DNA of 64,000 nt from CBDAPX01 sp965198725. GTDB taxonomy: Bacteria > Pseudomonadota > Alphaproteobacteria > Rhodobacterales > Rhodobacteraceae. The position numbers were made by a program, and so were the translations under genes. Location: the NCBI GenBank assembly GCA_965198725.1, contig CBDAPX010000001.1, positions 2,914,001-2,978,000 on the forward strand. The letters are read 5' to 3'. Under the pieces are notes generated by a model. That model was not told the origin of the DNA. It saw only the letters and a program-made list of their open reading frames with translations, and ran no database searches. Positions within the stretch are counted from its first letter, which is position 1; every line of letters begins with the position of its first letter. Shown piece after piece: positions 1 through 8,924 of the stretch.

Positions 1-785
1 AACATGATGTCCATGAACCTGCCCAACAAACCGGACGCGTTATTGACCAAAATGTCGTGCACCTTGGGACGGCCATCAGACAACAGGCGCGGCTCACCCG
101 CCAATTTGGTCATCAGGTATTTGTTGATGTCATCGGGACCATGGACATACCAAACCAGCACGGTCGCAATCGTATAAAGCGCCACAGCCATGGCGACGAG
201 GACCAAGGGTAGACCCCATACCTTTATGTTGTAGGACAGAAAAACCAGAACCGCCGCCCCGACGATCAAGACCAAAAAACCGCCCGTGGTGTTCACGCAT
301 TGCGGATCTTCCACAGATGTCGGCTCTGGCAGACCATAAAGCTGGGCAATTTCGATTTCCTTGGCCAAAGCCTCGGCGATCAATGCCTGTCGTTCACCCG
401 TGATCTGGTCGATCAGGCAGATAGACTCAATTTCGACGACATAGGTCAGTGAAATACCCAAAGCCATGGTGACCAAAGCTATGTCGAGGCAGAGCCCCAG
501 AATGCGTTTCCCGGACGAGCGCCCGCGCCACGACCGCCAGATCGAATGTCGCAGCGCAACGCAGATCATCATGGCCGCAAAAGCGATCGGATAGAACCAT
601 TCGGTGGGGTATTTTCGGATCGTGAACCAATCCCAGCCGGTCAAGGTTCGCAACGATTGATCGAGCCCCGGAACACCCGGCAAGGCGTTGAGCAGCCCTA
701 CGATCACGATCATCAATGCAAGCACATAGAGCAGGCTGCCCGCGAACCCATTGGGCCGCGCTGGATCCGCGTTTTCTGTCGACAT
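1..785 (-). CDS. TRAP transporter fused permease, TAXI type (partial, C-terminus beyond window)
   Basis: Membrane component of a TAXI-type tripartite (TRAP) transporter, the kind in which the small and large permeases are fused. The frame runs from ATG at 785 (protein begins MSTENADPARPNGF) without a stop to base 1, so only about 261 N-terminal residues are present. Visible hydrophobic helices include LLYVLALMIVIVGLL near residue 17, FYPIAFAAMMICVAL, LCLDIALVTMALGISL, FLVLIVGAAVLVFL and LPLVLVAMAVALYTIATVLVW. The final residues (VHDILVNNASGLLGRFMDIM) match the start of the DctM-like half in this family as I recall it. It lies 63 bases downstream of the binding-protein gene and forms one operon with it and the sulfatase gene. 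The substrate is unknown; a sulfate or phosphonate ester is inferred from the neighbour. Confidence 0.85.
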   Translation of the reverse strand, partial: MSTENADPARPNGFAGSLLYVLALMIVIVGLLNALPGVPGLDQSLRTLTGWDWFTIRKYPTEWFYPIAFAAMMICVALRHSIWRSWRGRSSGKRILGLCLDIALVTMALGISLTYVVEIESICLIDQITGERQALIAEALAKEIEIAQLYGLPEPTSVEDPQCVNTTGGFLVLIVGAAVLVFLSYNIKVWGLPLVLVAMAVALYTIATVLVWYVHGPDDINKYLMTKLAGEPRLLSDGRPKVHDILVNNASGLLGRFMDIM

Positions 786-807
786 ATTAAGTCCTCGATC
801 CGTAAAC

Positions 808-836
808 GACCGCCGCGGCGCATGTCCGCGACGGTC
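808..836 (-). other. Stem-loop between TRAP binding-protein and permease genes
   Basis: The arms GACCGCCGCGG and CCGCGACGGTC (11 positions, one wobble or mismatch pair) enclose a 7-base loop in the 63-base gap. No T-run follows in the direction of transcription, so mRNA stabilisation or partial attenuation after the binding-protein gene is more likely than full termination. Confidence 0.6.
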
Positions 837-848
837 TAATCGGTCTGG

Positions 849-1892
849 TTACGGCTTGGCGCAATCCGGAATGGTATAGCCGGCCTCTTCCCAGGCCGCG
901 ACTGCGCCCGGGTGGTACTTGATCGGCATCGGACCACAAAGCGATGTCAGCTTGGGATCGGTTTCACCGAGGTAGACGTTGTTCATGAACGGCGTCTTTT
1001 TCTTGTAAAGCTCGATGTTCTTGAGAAACGCCGCCGTCAGCGCCTTGGCGGTGTCAAAATCAAGATCCGCCCGCACAATGTCACCGCCGACCTCGCCCAC
1101 GGCGCGGAAAACATCATCCGCAGAGACAACTGACACCCCTTCGCCGAACATGCCGTCCGTGATGGGCATCTGCACAGCCACCGAACCCGGCGCGCCCATG
1201 TATTTCTGGGCGGCTTCGCCTTCGAAGACGTCTTTGGGCATCGACCAGACAGTCATCGCACCTGCAGCGGCCGCTTGCGACACGCGCGCATCGGGAAAGT
1301 TCAACGGGATGATTGTTGCGTCCGCTGATCCATCTGTGATGGTTTTGACCGCTTGGCCCCAGTTGACCTGCAGCCCCGTGTATCCGTCACCTTCATCTAG
1401 TCCGCTGGCCAATTTGATCGTGGCCCGGGCCCGGTTCAACGCAGCCCCACGCGGCGGGCCATTGAAAATGGTTTTGCCCGCAATATCGCTCCACCCATCA
1501 AAATCGGCGCTGTCATAAGCAAAAATGCCAAACGCCGCGAAACGATAGGTGTAGAGAACTGCAATGTTTTCCACCAGTTCCGCGCCCTGTTCACCCACCT
1601 TGGCATAGGGACCCGCCCCGCGCGACAAGAGGAACGGCAAGATAAAAGGGGCCGCCGCGATATCGATTTTGCCTTCGGCCACGTTTTGCACCGCATTGGT
1701 CAGCGTTTGTCCGGTTGTGACCTGAATGTTGGCAACACCTTCGGACGCGGCCACCTCTGCCAGCGTCAGGATCGTGGTACCCGGCGCGCCGGTCGGTGCC
1801 GAGGTTTCAGCCGAAAGGTTGGCTTGGGCATGCGCAGAAACAGCAATGCTGCTTGCGACAAGGGCCCCTGTAATAAGGCTCAGTCTGGACAT
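849..1892 (-). CDS. TAXI family TRAP transporter solute-binding protein
   Basis: Periplasmic receptor (347 aa) that hands its ligand to the fused permease encoded downstream. The N-terminus MSRLSLITGALVASSIAVSAHAQ is a typical Sec signal peptide ending in AHA-Q. The mature part has the TAXI layout: TTILTLAEVAASEG replaces the usual opening, followed by QTLTNAVQNVAEGKIDIAAAP and the TIFNGPPRGAALNRA segment near residue 145, equivalent to the family's G-x-P-G-S stretch. The ATG at 1892 has GGGAG seven bases upstream. It sits between the sulfatase gene (36 bases upstream) and the permease gene. TAXI receptors often take dicarboxylates, amino acids or sulfonates; which one applies here cannot be read from the sequence. 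Confidence 0.9.
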   Translation of the reverse strand: MSRLSLITGALVASSIAVSAHAQANLSAETSAPTGAPGTTILTLAEVAASEGVANIQVTTGQTLTNAVQNVAEGKIDIAAAPFILPFLLSRGAGPYAKVGEQGAELVENIAVLYTYRFAAFGIFAYDSADFDGWSDIAGKTIFNGPPRGAALNRARATIKLASGLDEGDGYTGLQVNWGQAVKTITDGSADATIIPLNFPDARVSQAAAAGAMTVWSMPKDVFEGEAAQKYMGAPGSVAVQMPITDGMFGEGVSVVSADDVFRAVGEVGGDIVRADLDFDTAKALTAAFLKNIELYKKKTPFMNNVYLGETDPKLTSLCGPMPIKYHPGAVAAWEEAGYTIPDCAKP

Positions 1893-1928
1893 AATCTCTC
1901 TCCCTTAGTGTCCTCGCATTTTTCGGCG

Positions 1929-3512
1929 TCACCACTCTCCTATGATGATCCCGTGCTCTCCCTCTGTTGCGCGCGTTTCCAGCACACCTGCGTCGGTCAG
2001 TGTGACGCGGTTCTTGCGCGATATCAGCCGATCAAATAGTCGATCCTGCATGTCCCGTCGGACGCTTTCGTGCGCCTCGCTGCGGCCCAAATCATGAAAT
2101 TCGTCCGGATCTTCCTGCAAATCAAAGAGTTGCGGCGCAAAGCCCTTGAAAACGATATATTTCCAACGATCCGTCCGGATCATGTAACCGCGGGCGTCGC
2201 TGGGGGCGACGTCAAGCGTCTCGCGTGCGGCATAGAAACCGTAATCGATTTCCGAAAACACCGCGTCACGCCAATCATCCACCGTTTCCCCCCGGATCAG
2301 CGGCAGGATTGAGCAACCCTCAATGCGATGCGGCGCGGGCGGCGCGCCGGTCGCTTCCATAAAGGTTGGCACCATGTCGATGGCCTCGACAAACGCGTCA
2401 TTGGCCGTGCCCCGCGTGGCATCCGCTACGGGCCGGGGGTCGTACACGATCAGCGGCACGCGGACCGAGCATTCATGGAAAAGCTCTTTTTCCCCCAACC
2501 AGTGATCGCCAAGGTAATCCCCGTGATCCGAGGTCATGACAATCATCGTGTCCTTGTCACGCCCGGTTTCTTCCAGCCAATCAAAAAGCCGCCCCAGATG
2601 GTCATCGATCTGTTTGATGAGGCCCATATAGGCGGACATGACGGTTTCCCGGACCGCTTGAGTGGAAAAGGTCTGACCGACCTTGTGGTCGGTGAAGGCT
2701 TCATAGACCGGGTTAGGGTCTTGCCGCTCAACTTCGCTGCGATGGATCGGCAGGAACGTTTCTGGCCCGTACATGTCGTGATACGGGGCCGGCGCCATGT
2801 AGGGCCAATGGGGCTTGATGTATGACAGATGACACAGCCACGGCGTGTCGCCGCATTCATCAATGAATTCTTTGGCGCGCATCGTCATATAGGCGGTTTC
2901 GGAATGCTCTTCGGCGACACGCGCCGGCAAATTCGAATGACGCAAGCTCCAGCCAGACAGCACCTCTCCGTCCGCCCCTTCGGCGGAATTGGCCCAATCA
3001 TGCCAAGGGTTGTCGCCGTCATACCCATGGCTGCGTAGCCAATCATTGTACTTCAACTTGCCACCCGTTGCCCGCATCCGCCCATCGGGATGCAGACCGT
3101 CATCGCGCTCATAGGGATCAAAGCCCGGCTGCGCGATCTGCGCACCGATATCCGTATCGGTCGCAACACCCATTCGGGCCATGGCCTCGCCATCGGCCCG
3201 CATGTGGGTTTTGCCGACAACGGCGGTGCGCACACCAATGGGGCGCAGGTAATCGCCCAGAGTCATTTCGCCAATGGGAAGCGGCACGCCGTTCCATGTC
3301 GACCCATGACTGAACACGGTCCGCCCGGTATAGCTGGAGGCCCGCGATGGCCCGCAAACCGGCGACTGAACATAGGCCCGATCAAACCGGACGCCTTTTT
3401 CCGCCAGACGATCAATATTCGGGGTATGCAGATGCGGATGCCCGTAACAGCTCAGGTGATCCCACCGCAGCTGATCGGCCATAATATAAAGGACATTCTT
3501 GATCTTACTCAT
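1929..3512 (-). CDS. Sulfatase / phosphonate monoester hydrolase family enzyme
   Basis: Alkaline-phosphatase-superfamily hydrolase, 527 aa. The type I sulfatase signature C-G-P-S-R lies at residues 53-57, so Cys53 should be converted to formylglycine. Metal ligands are visible at Asp13 (YIMADQ) and in TSDHGDYLGDH (about residues 330-340). There is no signal peptide, so it acts in the cytoplasm. APYHDMYGPE, the C-terminal APQLFDLQEDPDEFHDLG and the overall length resemble phosphonate monoester hydrolases and choline-sulfatase-like enzymes more than secreted arylsulfatases. It is the first gene of the TRAP operon, suggesting that an intact ester is imported and then cleaved. A divergent LysR gene probably controls it. 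The exact substrate is not predictable. Confidence 0.85.
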   Translation of the reverse strand: MSKIKNVLYIMADQLRWDHLSCYGHPHLHTPNIDRLAEKGVRFDRAYVQSPVCGPSRASSYTGRTVFSHGSTWNGVPLPIGEMTLGDYLRPIGVRTAVVGKTHMRADGEAMARMGVATDTDIGAQIAQPGFDPYERDDGLHPDGRMRATGGKLKYNDWLRSHGYDGDNPWHDWANSAEGADGEVLSGWSLRHSNLPARVAEEHSETAYMTMRAKEFIDECGDTPWLCHLSYIKPHWPYMAPAPYHDMYGPETFLPIHRSEVERQDPNPVYEAFTDHKVGQTFSTQAVRETVMSAYMGLIKQIDDHLGRLFDWLEETGRDKDTMIVMTSDHGDYLGDHWLGEKELFHECSVRVPLIVYDPRPVADATRGTANDAFVEAIDMVPTFMEATGAPPAPHRIEGCSILPLIRGETVDDWRDAVFSEIDYGFYAARETLDVAPSDARGYMIRTDRWKYIVFKGFAPQLFDLQEDPDEFHDLGRSEAHESVRRDMQDRLFDRLISRKNRVTLTDAGVLETRATEGEHGIIIGEW

Positions 3513-3668
3513 AAGCTTTTCTTGTGTATGAGATCACCGGAACGAGATCGAAATACGTTCGTTTCTCCTCGGCAATCGCAGCTGTATCCTCCAAGTTCTT
3601 GACATAAGTCTACGTCGCCAATCATAACAATCAAATACCTTCTGCGAAGACTAATATGCGATTTTGAT
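3513..3668. promoter_or_regulatory. Divergent promoter region, sulfatase-TRAP operon / LysR
   Basis: This 156-base gap separates two divergent genes. It is AT-richer than its surroundings near the LysR start and should hold both promoters and the LysR binding site. I see short inverted pieces (GAAA-N8-TTTC near 3549, CTTC-TGC-GAAG near 3640) but no clear T-N11-A box, so no operator is assigned. Confidence 0.4.
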
Positions 3669-4598
3669 ATGCAGCTAGACCCACACCATTTAGAGCAACT
3701 TTCAGTCATTCTGGAGGAAGGCACGCTGCAACGTGCGGCGGATACGCTGGGCACATCACAGCCCGCGCTCAGCCGCATGTTGCGGGCCATCGAGGCCCGC
3801 ATCGGTGCGGCTCTGTTTGAGCGCAGCACGCGGCCGTTGACGCCGACTGAGCTGGGCTTGGAACTGGCGCAGCAGGGCCGAACGATCCGCACCGCACGGC
3901 TGCGCGCGGCAGAACTCGTAGAGTTGAGCGCACGGGGTGTGGCCGGTATTCTGAAAGTCGGAGCGCCACCTTTCATGTGCCGCAATCTGATGTCGGAAGC
4001 GATCGCCAGTTTTTTGGCATCGCGACCGAAAGTTCGGATCAACCTGATCCCGGATTACCGGGACGGGCTGTTGGAACGGCTGGACCGAAACCAGATAGAT
4101 ATCCTTATCGGACCTTCGAGATTTGCCGCCTACAGCGAGGCGGAACTGGACTTCGACCAGATGCATTTTGATGCGATGGTCATTGTGGGAAGGGACAACA
4201 ACCCTCTGATGTCGTTACACAACCCGACACCGTCAGATTTCGAAGATCAGACTTGGGTCGGTCTGCCTGATCGCAGCATGCTGCGTCAGGACATGGAAGA
4301 AGCGCTCAATCTGTTGCGCATAAAAAGGCATCGGATCGGGCTGCAAAGCGACTCTCCTGATGCGGTTTTGCAGGTTTTGCGCGAAACGGACTTTCTCACG
4401 ATGTTGCCGCGATACGCCGTGCGTGGCGATGGCGGAGACGGCCTTGCAGTCGCGCCGCTTGAACTGCCCAACCGCCAACACGACATCTCAGCCATCACGC
4501 TCACAGGACGCCCTGTCAGCAAGCTGACCTCGGATTTTCGTGACCATCTCAAAGCGCAATTTGCGCTTCTTGCCGACGTTGGTCAGGGCATGACATGA
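3669..4598 (+). CDS. LysR family transcriptional regulator
   Basis: DNA-binding activator or repressor of 309 aa. The N-terminal winged helix-turn-helix is clear (ILEEGTLQRAADTLGTSQPALSRMLRAIEARIGAALFER, about residues 15-53), followed by the linker helix and a periplasmic-binding-protein-like effector domain starting at GILKVGAPPF near residue 95. The ATG at 3669 has a poor ribosome site. The gene is divergent from the sulfatase-TRAP operon, the usual LysR arrangement, so that operon is its likely target. It ends 20 bases from the convergent BKACE gene. Confidence 0.93.
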   Translation: MQLDPHHLEQLSVILEEGTLQRAADTLGTSQPALSRMLRAIEARIGAALFERSTRPLTPTELGLELAQQGRTIRTARLRAAELVELSARGVAGILKVGAPPFMCRNLMSEAIASFLASRPKVRINLIPDYRDGLLERLDRNQIDILIGPSRFAAYSEAELDFDQMHFDAMVIVGRDNNPLMSLHNPTPSDFEDQTWVGLPDRSMLRQDMEEALNLLRIKRHRIGLQSDSPDAVLQVLRETDFLTMLPRYAVRGDGGDGLAVAPLELPNRQHDISAITLTGRPVSKLTSDFRDHLKAQFALLADVGQGMT

Positions 4599-4617
4599 TG
4601 TTGATTGGCTCAAAAGA

Positions 4618-5553
4618 CTAGAACGCCACGCGATCGCCGCCCTTCAGATCCAGAATTTCCCGCGCTTCGTCCGGCGTTGCAACGTCACAGCCAAGGTCTT
4701 CGACAATGCGCCGGATCTTGGCCACCTGCTGTGCGTTGCTTTCCGCGAGTTTACCGCGTGAAATGAACAAGCTGTCTTCCAGCCCGACGCGCAAATTGCC
4801 ACCCATCCGGCTGGCCGTGGTGGCCAGCGCCATTTGCGCGCCCCCTGCCCCCAAAACGGACCAGCGGTAATCATCGCCGAACAGCCTGTCAGCGGTGCGT
4901 TTCATAAAGATCAGGTTATCAACTTCGGGGCCGATACCGCCAAGAATGCCAAAGATGAACTGAATGAAAATCGGGGCCTTGAATAGGCCAATATCCATAC
5001 AGAATTTCAGGTTATAGAGATGCCCGACATCATAGCATTCATGCTCAAACTTGATGTCATGGGGCGCGAGGGTTTCGGCCGCTTCCCGAATGTCGCGAAA
5101 AGTGTTGCGAAAGATGTTCTGATCGGAATTCGCGACATAGTCCTTTTCACAATCGAACTTCCAGTCTTCATCCGCATAGCGCCCCGCCAGTGGATGGAAG
5201 GAAAAGTTCATGGATCCCATGTTCATCGAACACATTTCCGGGCTGAACGTCTTGGCTGGCGTGATACGATCCTGAATGGACAGCGTAAGTGACCCGCCTG
5301 TCGACAGGTTCACCACCGCATCGGTTGCCTGTTTGATCCGGGGCAGAAACGGCGCAAAGTCGTTGGGGTCTACTGATGGCGCACCGGTTTCGGGATTGCG
5401 GGCATGAAGGTGCAGTATGGACGCGCCCGCCTCAGCCGCGGCGACAGCTTGCGATGCGATGTCGTCATAGGTGTATGGCAACGCATCTGACATGGTCGGC
5501 GTGTGGATTGCCCCGGTCACAGCGCAAGTAATGATGGTCTTTTGACGAGCCAT
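4618..5553 (-). CDS. BKACE (beta-keto acid cleavage enzyme, DUF849) family protein
   Basis: Zinc-dependent enzyme of 311 aa. BKACE enzymes condense a beta-keto acid with acetyl-CoA and split it to acetoacetate plus a new CoA ester. The metal motif is seen as LHLHARNPETG (His48, His50), with NLSTGGS near residue 103 and the C-terminal GAGGAQMALATTASRMGGNLRVGLEDS. It is the last gene of the Liv-type operon, 2 bases after livM, and ends with TAG. In carnitine and lysine-fermentation pathways BKACE acts after a dehydrogenase that makes the keto acid; the hydroxyacyl-CoA-type dehydrogenase in this operon could play that part. This pairing is inference; the substrate is unknown. Confidence 0.9.
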   Translation of the reverse strand: MARQKTIITCAVTGAIHTPTMSDALPYTYDDIASQAVAAAEAGASILHLHARNPETGAPSVDPNDFAPFLPRIKQATDAVVNLSTGGSLTLSIQDRITPAKTFSPEMCSMNMGSMNFSFHPLAGRYADEDWKFDCEKDYVANSDQNIFRNTFRDIREAAETLAPHDIKFEHECYDVGHLYNLKFCMDIGLFKAPIFIQFIFGILGGIGPEVDNLIFMKRTADRLFGDDYRWSVLGAGGAQMALATTASRMGGNLRVGLEDSLFISRGKLAESNAQQVAKIRRIVEDLGCDVATPDEAREILDLKGGDRVAF

Positions 5554-5555
5554 GA

Positions 5556-6584
5556 TCAGGTTCCTTTGTCTGATTTGGGGGGCACCACCCGGTACCCGAG
5601 GGGAAAGAGTTGCAGGTCAAACCGGTCCCGGATCAGGCCCCAGACGCCCTTGGGTGCTTTCAGCATGACAACGATCGCAACAACACCAAGGACGATCAGG
5701 TACACCGTGCCCAAATCCGCCAGCGTTTCGCGCAGGGCAAAGAATATCAGCGTCCCGATAATTGGCCCTTCCAGCGTGCCGATCCCGCCGATGACCACGA
5801 TGAAGATGACGAATGCGGTCCAGTCGTTCACTGAAAACGCCGCATCCGGCGAAATGCGCAGTTTTTGCAGGAAAATCAGCGCCCCAATCATCGCAGTGAA
5901 GGCAGAGGTTACCACGTAAACCGTGAACTTCGCTCGCCAGATATCGATGCCCAGACTGCTGGCTGCTGTTTCGTTGTCCCGAATGGCCGTCAGCGCCAAG
6001 CCCTTGCGCGACCGCAAAAACAGGTAGACCGCGGTCACAACCAAAACCGCTGCCCCCAAGGCCAGCCAGTAGCTCAGCGCCTCGCGCATGGCACGCTTGT
6101 CAGCGAGCGATTTCACGATGGCCACGGGCAAGGAAGAGCCGGAGCCACCGCCAAGCGCCGAAACCTGTGCAAAGCCAAGCCGGAACACCTCTGCGATCAC
6201 CCATGTTCCGATGGCAAAGTAAGCGCCTCGCAGCCGAAAGATCAGAACAGCCACCGGAACAGAGACCAACGCGCCCAGAACACCCGCGGCCGCCACGGCG
6301 GCCAAGGGATGCAAACCGGCGAACATGGTCAGCGCAAAAAGCATGTATCCGCCGAACCCGACAAACGCCTGCTGGCCAACAGACACCAAACCCGCATAGC
6401 CCGCCATCATGTTCCACAAAGAGGCCAATGCGAGGTACAAAAACAGCTCTCCCATCAGCCGCATATCCGCCCGCCCCGCCCACCAGGGCGCTGCCACCAG
6501 CGCGACCAGAACGACCACCGTCAGAACCGCGGCAACTTGCGCCGCACGCGAAGAACGCGAGATTGAATAGGTCTCGATACTCAT
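5556..6584 (-). CDS. Branched-chain-type ABC transporter permease LivM
   Basis: Second membrane subunit (342 aa) of a Liv/HAAT-type importer. Many hydrophobic helices are present, with the family patterns LWNMMAGYAGLVSVGQQAFVG and AIRDNETAASSLGI. The longer upstream frame is not used: ATG at 6584 overlaps the livH stop as ATGA, which decides the start. Translational coupling with livH is therefore likely. Together with LivH, the two ATPases and the binding protein it would carry a small carboxylate or amide-type solute across the inner membrane. If LivF is truly dead, LivG alone would have to power it. Confidence 0.92.
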   Translation of the reverse strand: MSIETYSISRSSRAAQVAAVLTVVVLVALVAAPWWAGRADMRLMGELFLYLALASLWNMMAGYAGLVSVGQQAFVGFGGYMLFALTMFAGLHPLAAVAAAGVLGALVSVPVAVLIFRLRGAYFAIGTWVIAEVFRLGFAQVSALGGGSGSSLPVAIVKSLADKRAMREALSYWLALGAAVLVVTAVYLFLRSRKGLALTAIRDNETAASSLGIDIWRAKFTVYVVTSAFTAMIGALIFLQKLRISPDAAFSVNDWTAFVIFIVVIGGIGTLEGPIIGTLIFFALRETLADLGTVYLIVLGVVAIVVMLKAPKGVWGLIRDRFDLQLFPLGYRVVPPKSDKGT

Positions 6585-7444
6585 GAATCTATCCTTGGAA
6601 ACAGGCCATTGGGACGAATGGCAAGGATCACCAGAAAGGCCAGATGCCCTGCCAAAAGCTGCCAACCGGGGTCAATCTTGGCCCCAATGGTCTGCGCCAC
6701 CCCAAGAATAATACCGCCGACCAACGTGCCCCAGAGATTGCCCAACCCGCCGATAATCACGGCCTCAAACCCGAATATCAGCCGTCCGCCGCCGATTGAG
6801 GGATCAAAGCTGGTTCGAATACCCAACAGAATACCCGCGATAGCCGTCACGCCGAGCGCAAGAGCCATGGCGAGCCCAAACACATGGCGTTTGTTCAAAC
6901 CCATGAGTTGGGCAATATCCTGATTGTCCGACACCGCACGAAAGGCCCGGCCCACGCCGGTTTGATAAAACGTCCATTGCAGCCCCCAGATAACGCCGAT
7001 CGCAATCATAAAGGTGAGCACCGGCAACACACCCAGAGTGAGTCCACCCACAGCGAAACTGGCCGTTTCCAAGGCACCGGCATCCATTTTCTGAGGATCA
7101 GCCGTGTAGACTTCTAAAAGGCCGTTTTGCAGGATCACGCTCAGCCCAAATGTCACCAAAAGCGGCGGCAAGAGATCGTCGCCGAGGGTTTGGTTTAGCA
7201 ACCCACGCTGCAAGGCATACCCGATCAAGCCCATGGCGGGCACCAAAACGGCCAAGGCTAACATCGGGTGCAGACCCGTTGCCGTGGTCACCGTCAGACC
7301 CAGATAAGCCGCCAGAATGATCAGATCGCCATGGGCAATATTGACCAACCGCATGACACCAAAGATCAGCGACAACCCGGCCGCAAAGAGCGCATAGAGC
7401 CCGCCCAGCAAAGTGCCCTGCACGATTGCATTCACCCAGTCCAT
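6581..7444 (-). CDS. Branched-chain-type ABC transporter permease LivH
   Basis: First membrane subunit (287 aa from ATG at 7444; a TTG nine bases upstream is possible). The family pattern LLGGLYALFAAGLSLIFGVMRLVNIAHGDLIILAAYLG fills the N-terminal part, and RAVSDNQDIAQLMGLN with GILLGIRTSFDPSIGG follows in the middle. The start falls right after the livF stop at 7446, and the end overlaps livM by four bases, so the genes are tightly coupled. Its role is to form the pore with LivM. Confidence 0.92.
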   Translation of the reverse strand: MDWVNAIVQGTLLGGLYALFAAGLSLIFGVMRLVNIAHGDLIILAAYLGLTVTTATGLHPMLALAVLVPAMGLIGYALQRGLLNQTLGDDLLPPLLVTFGLSVILQNGLLEVYTADPQKMDAGALETASFAVGGLTLGVLPVLTFMIAIGVIWGLQWTFYQTGVGRAFRAVSDNQDIAQLMGLNKRHVFGLAMALALGVTAIAGILLGIRTSFDPSIGGGRLIFGFEAVIIGGLGNLWGTLVGGIILGVAQTIGAKIDPGWQLLAGHLAFLVILAIRPNGLFPRIDS

Positions 7445-7445
7445 C

Positions 7446-8153
7446 TCATTCAATCCCGAAATAAGCGCGCGAAATGTCTTCGCGCGACACAGTGTCGGAC
7501 GCCCCTTCCAGCGAGACGCGCCCTTCCTGAAGGCAATAGACCCGGCTGGACACCGACAACGCTTTGCTGATGTCCTGCTCTACGATCACGGCGCTCATCC
7601 CGGTTCCGATAATCCCCGGCAGCGCTTCGTAAATGTCCTTGATGATAATCGGGGCCAGACCAAGACTGATTTCGTCAAACAGGATCAAATCCGGGTTCGA
7701 CATCAGCGCCCGACCAATGGCCACCATCTGTTGCTGCCCACCGGACAAAGAGGTCGGCTTTTGATCCTGACGCTCTTCCAGAATGGGAAACAAGGCATAA
7801 ACGGCTTCGAGCGTCCACGGACCACTCCTCCCGACTTGCCCCCCAAGGATAAGGTTTTCTTTGACCGACAGCGACGGAAACAACTGTCGTCCTTCAGGCA
7901 CCATCGCCAGACCTTGTGCCGCCACCTAGTCGGCCCGTAAGGCACTGATATCTTGACCGTTATAAAGGACCTGACCTGGACCGTTTTTCATCAATCCGGT
8001 GATCGACCGCATCAACGTGGTTTTGCCCGCACCATTGGCGCCGATAATCGCCAGCACTTCGCCCGGATCGACCGTGATATCAACGCCGTAGAGCGCCTGA
8101 AAGTCGCCGTAAAAGGCATCAAGCTTGTTTAAGGAAAGAATCGCGTCAGGCAT
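7446..8153 (-). pseudogene. ABC transporter ATPase LivF, interrupted by an in-frame TAG
   Basis: ATP-binding subunit with all motifs in one frame but split by an amber codon at 7926-7928 (codon 76). Before it: the Walker A GANGAGKT and the segment ending DISALRAD. After it: VAAQGLAMVPEGRQLFP, the signature LSGGQQQ, Walker B LILFDE and the H-like switch region VEQD. Both pieces keep the same frame and add up to the normal length of about 235 aa, so a single substitution (CAG or GAG to TAG) explains it. It overlaps livG by eight bases and ends one base before the livH ATG. A GTG follows the stop directly, but a piece without Walker A could not hydrolyse ATP. Sequencing error is the main alternative. 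Confidence 0.85.
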
Positions 8154-8874
8154 CGACTTCGATCCCGAGATAGATCTCTTTGACCTCGGCGCTGTCCATG
8201 ATCAGATCAGGCGCACCTTCAGCGATCTTTCGGCCAAAATCGATGACGATCAGGCGATCCACGACGGCCAAAAGCGCGTGCACCACATGTTCGATCCAGA
8301 TGATGGTCACGCCAGATGCGTGGATATCTTGAATTGTCTGTACCAGCGACCGGCATTCCGCCTCGGTCAAACCACCGGCAATTTCATCCAACAGCAACAA
8401 CTTTGGCTGCGCGCACAATGCGCGCGTCAATTCGAGCCGCTTGCGATCAAGAAGTGTAAGATTGCCGGCCAAAACGTTGGCCTTACTCAATAATTCGGTC
8501 TTTTCAAGAACGTCGAGACAAGCTTTTTCCGCCGCACGGCCAGACAACGCTGCGGCTTGGGTAGCCGCCACCATCGCGTTTTCAAATACGGTCATTCCGA
8601 CAAAGGGTTGCGGTACCTGAAACGACCGCGCGATGCCCGCGTGACTGCGCCGCGCAGCGCTCCACCCCGTTACGGTTTGCCCGTCAAAGATGACCTCTCC
8701 GGTATTCGGAAACATGGTGCCCGTGATCAGGTTAAACATCGATGTCTTGCCCGCACCGTTGGGACCAATCACCCCCAACGCATCGCCGGGGTTAACAGCA
8801 TAAGACATGTCATCCGCGACCTTGACGGCCCCGAAGGCTTTTTTCAGCCCTTTGAGTTCGAGAATGGGGGTCAT
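8146..8874 (-). CDS. Branched-chain-type ABC transporter ATPase LivG
   Basis: Complete 242-aa ATPase subunit: Walker A GPNGAGKTS near residue 38, Q-loop region ARSFQVPQPF, Walker B LLLLDEIAGGL, and the H-loop IWIEHVVHAL. The ABC signature is degenerate: LTLLDRKRLELTRAL stands where LSxGxxR is usual, which is normal for LivG proteins. It is the intact partner of the interrupted livF, located downstream of the binding-protein gene with a stem-loop between. Confidence 0.92.
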   Translation of the reverse strand: MTPILELKGLKKAFGAVKVADDMSYAVNPGDALGVIGPNGAGKTSMFNLITGTMFPNTGEVIFDGQTVTGWSAARRSHAGIARSFQVPQPFVGMTVFENAMVAATQAAALSGRAAEKACLDVLEKTELLSKANVLAGNLTLLDRKRLELTRALCAQPKLLLLDEIAGGLTEAECRSLVQTIQDIHASGVTIIWIEHVVHALLAVVDRLIVIDFGRKIAEGAPDLIMDSAEVKEIYLGIEVDA

Positions 8875-8896
8875 TTTTGCCTCAAAAATGGAGTGT

Positions 8897-8916
8897 GGCG
8901 CCGGAGAACCGGCGCC
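8897..8916 (-). other. Stem-loop after Liv binding-protein gene
   Basis: Perfect 8-bp arms GGCGCCGG and CCGGCGCC around the tetraloop AGAA lie in the 50-base gap between the binding-protein gene and livG. A T-run occurs only about ten bases beyond the stem in the direction of transcription. This suits mRNA stabilisation or partial termination that raises binding-protein levels over the membrane subunits. Confidence 0.7.
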
Positions 8917-8924
8917 TGCTCTGC

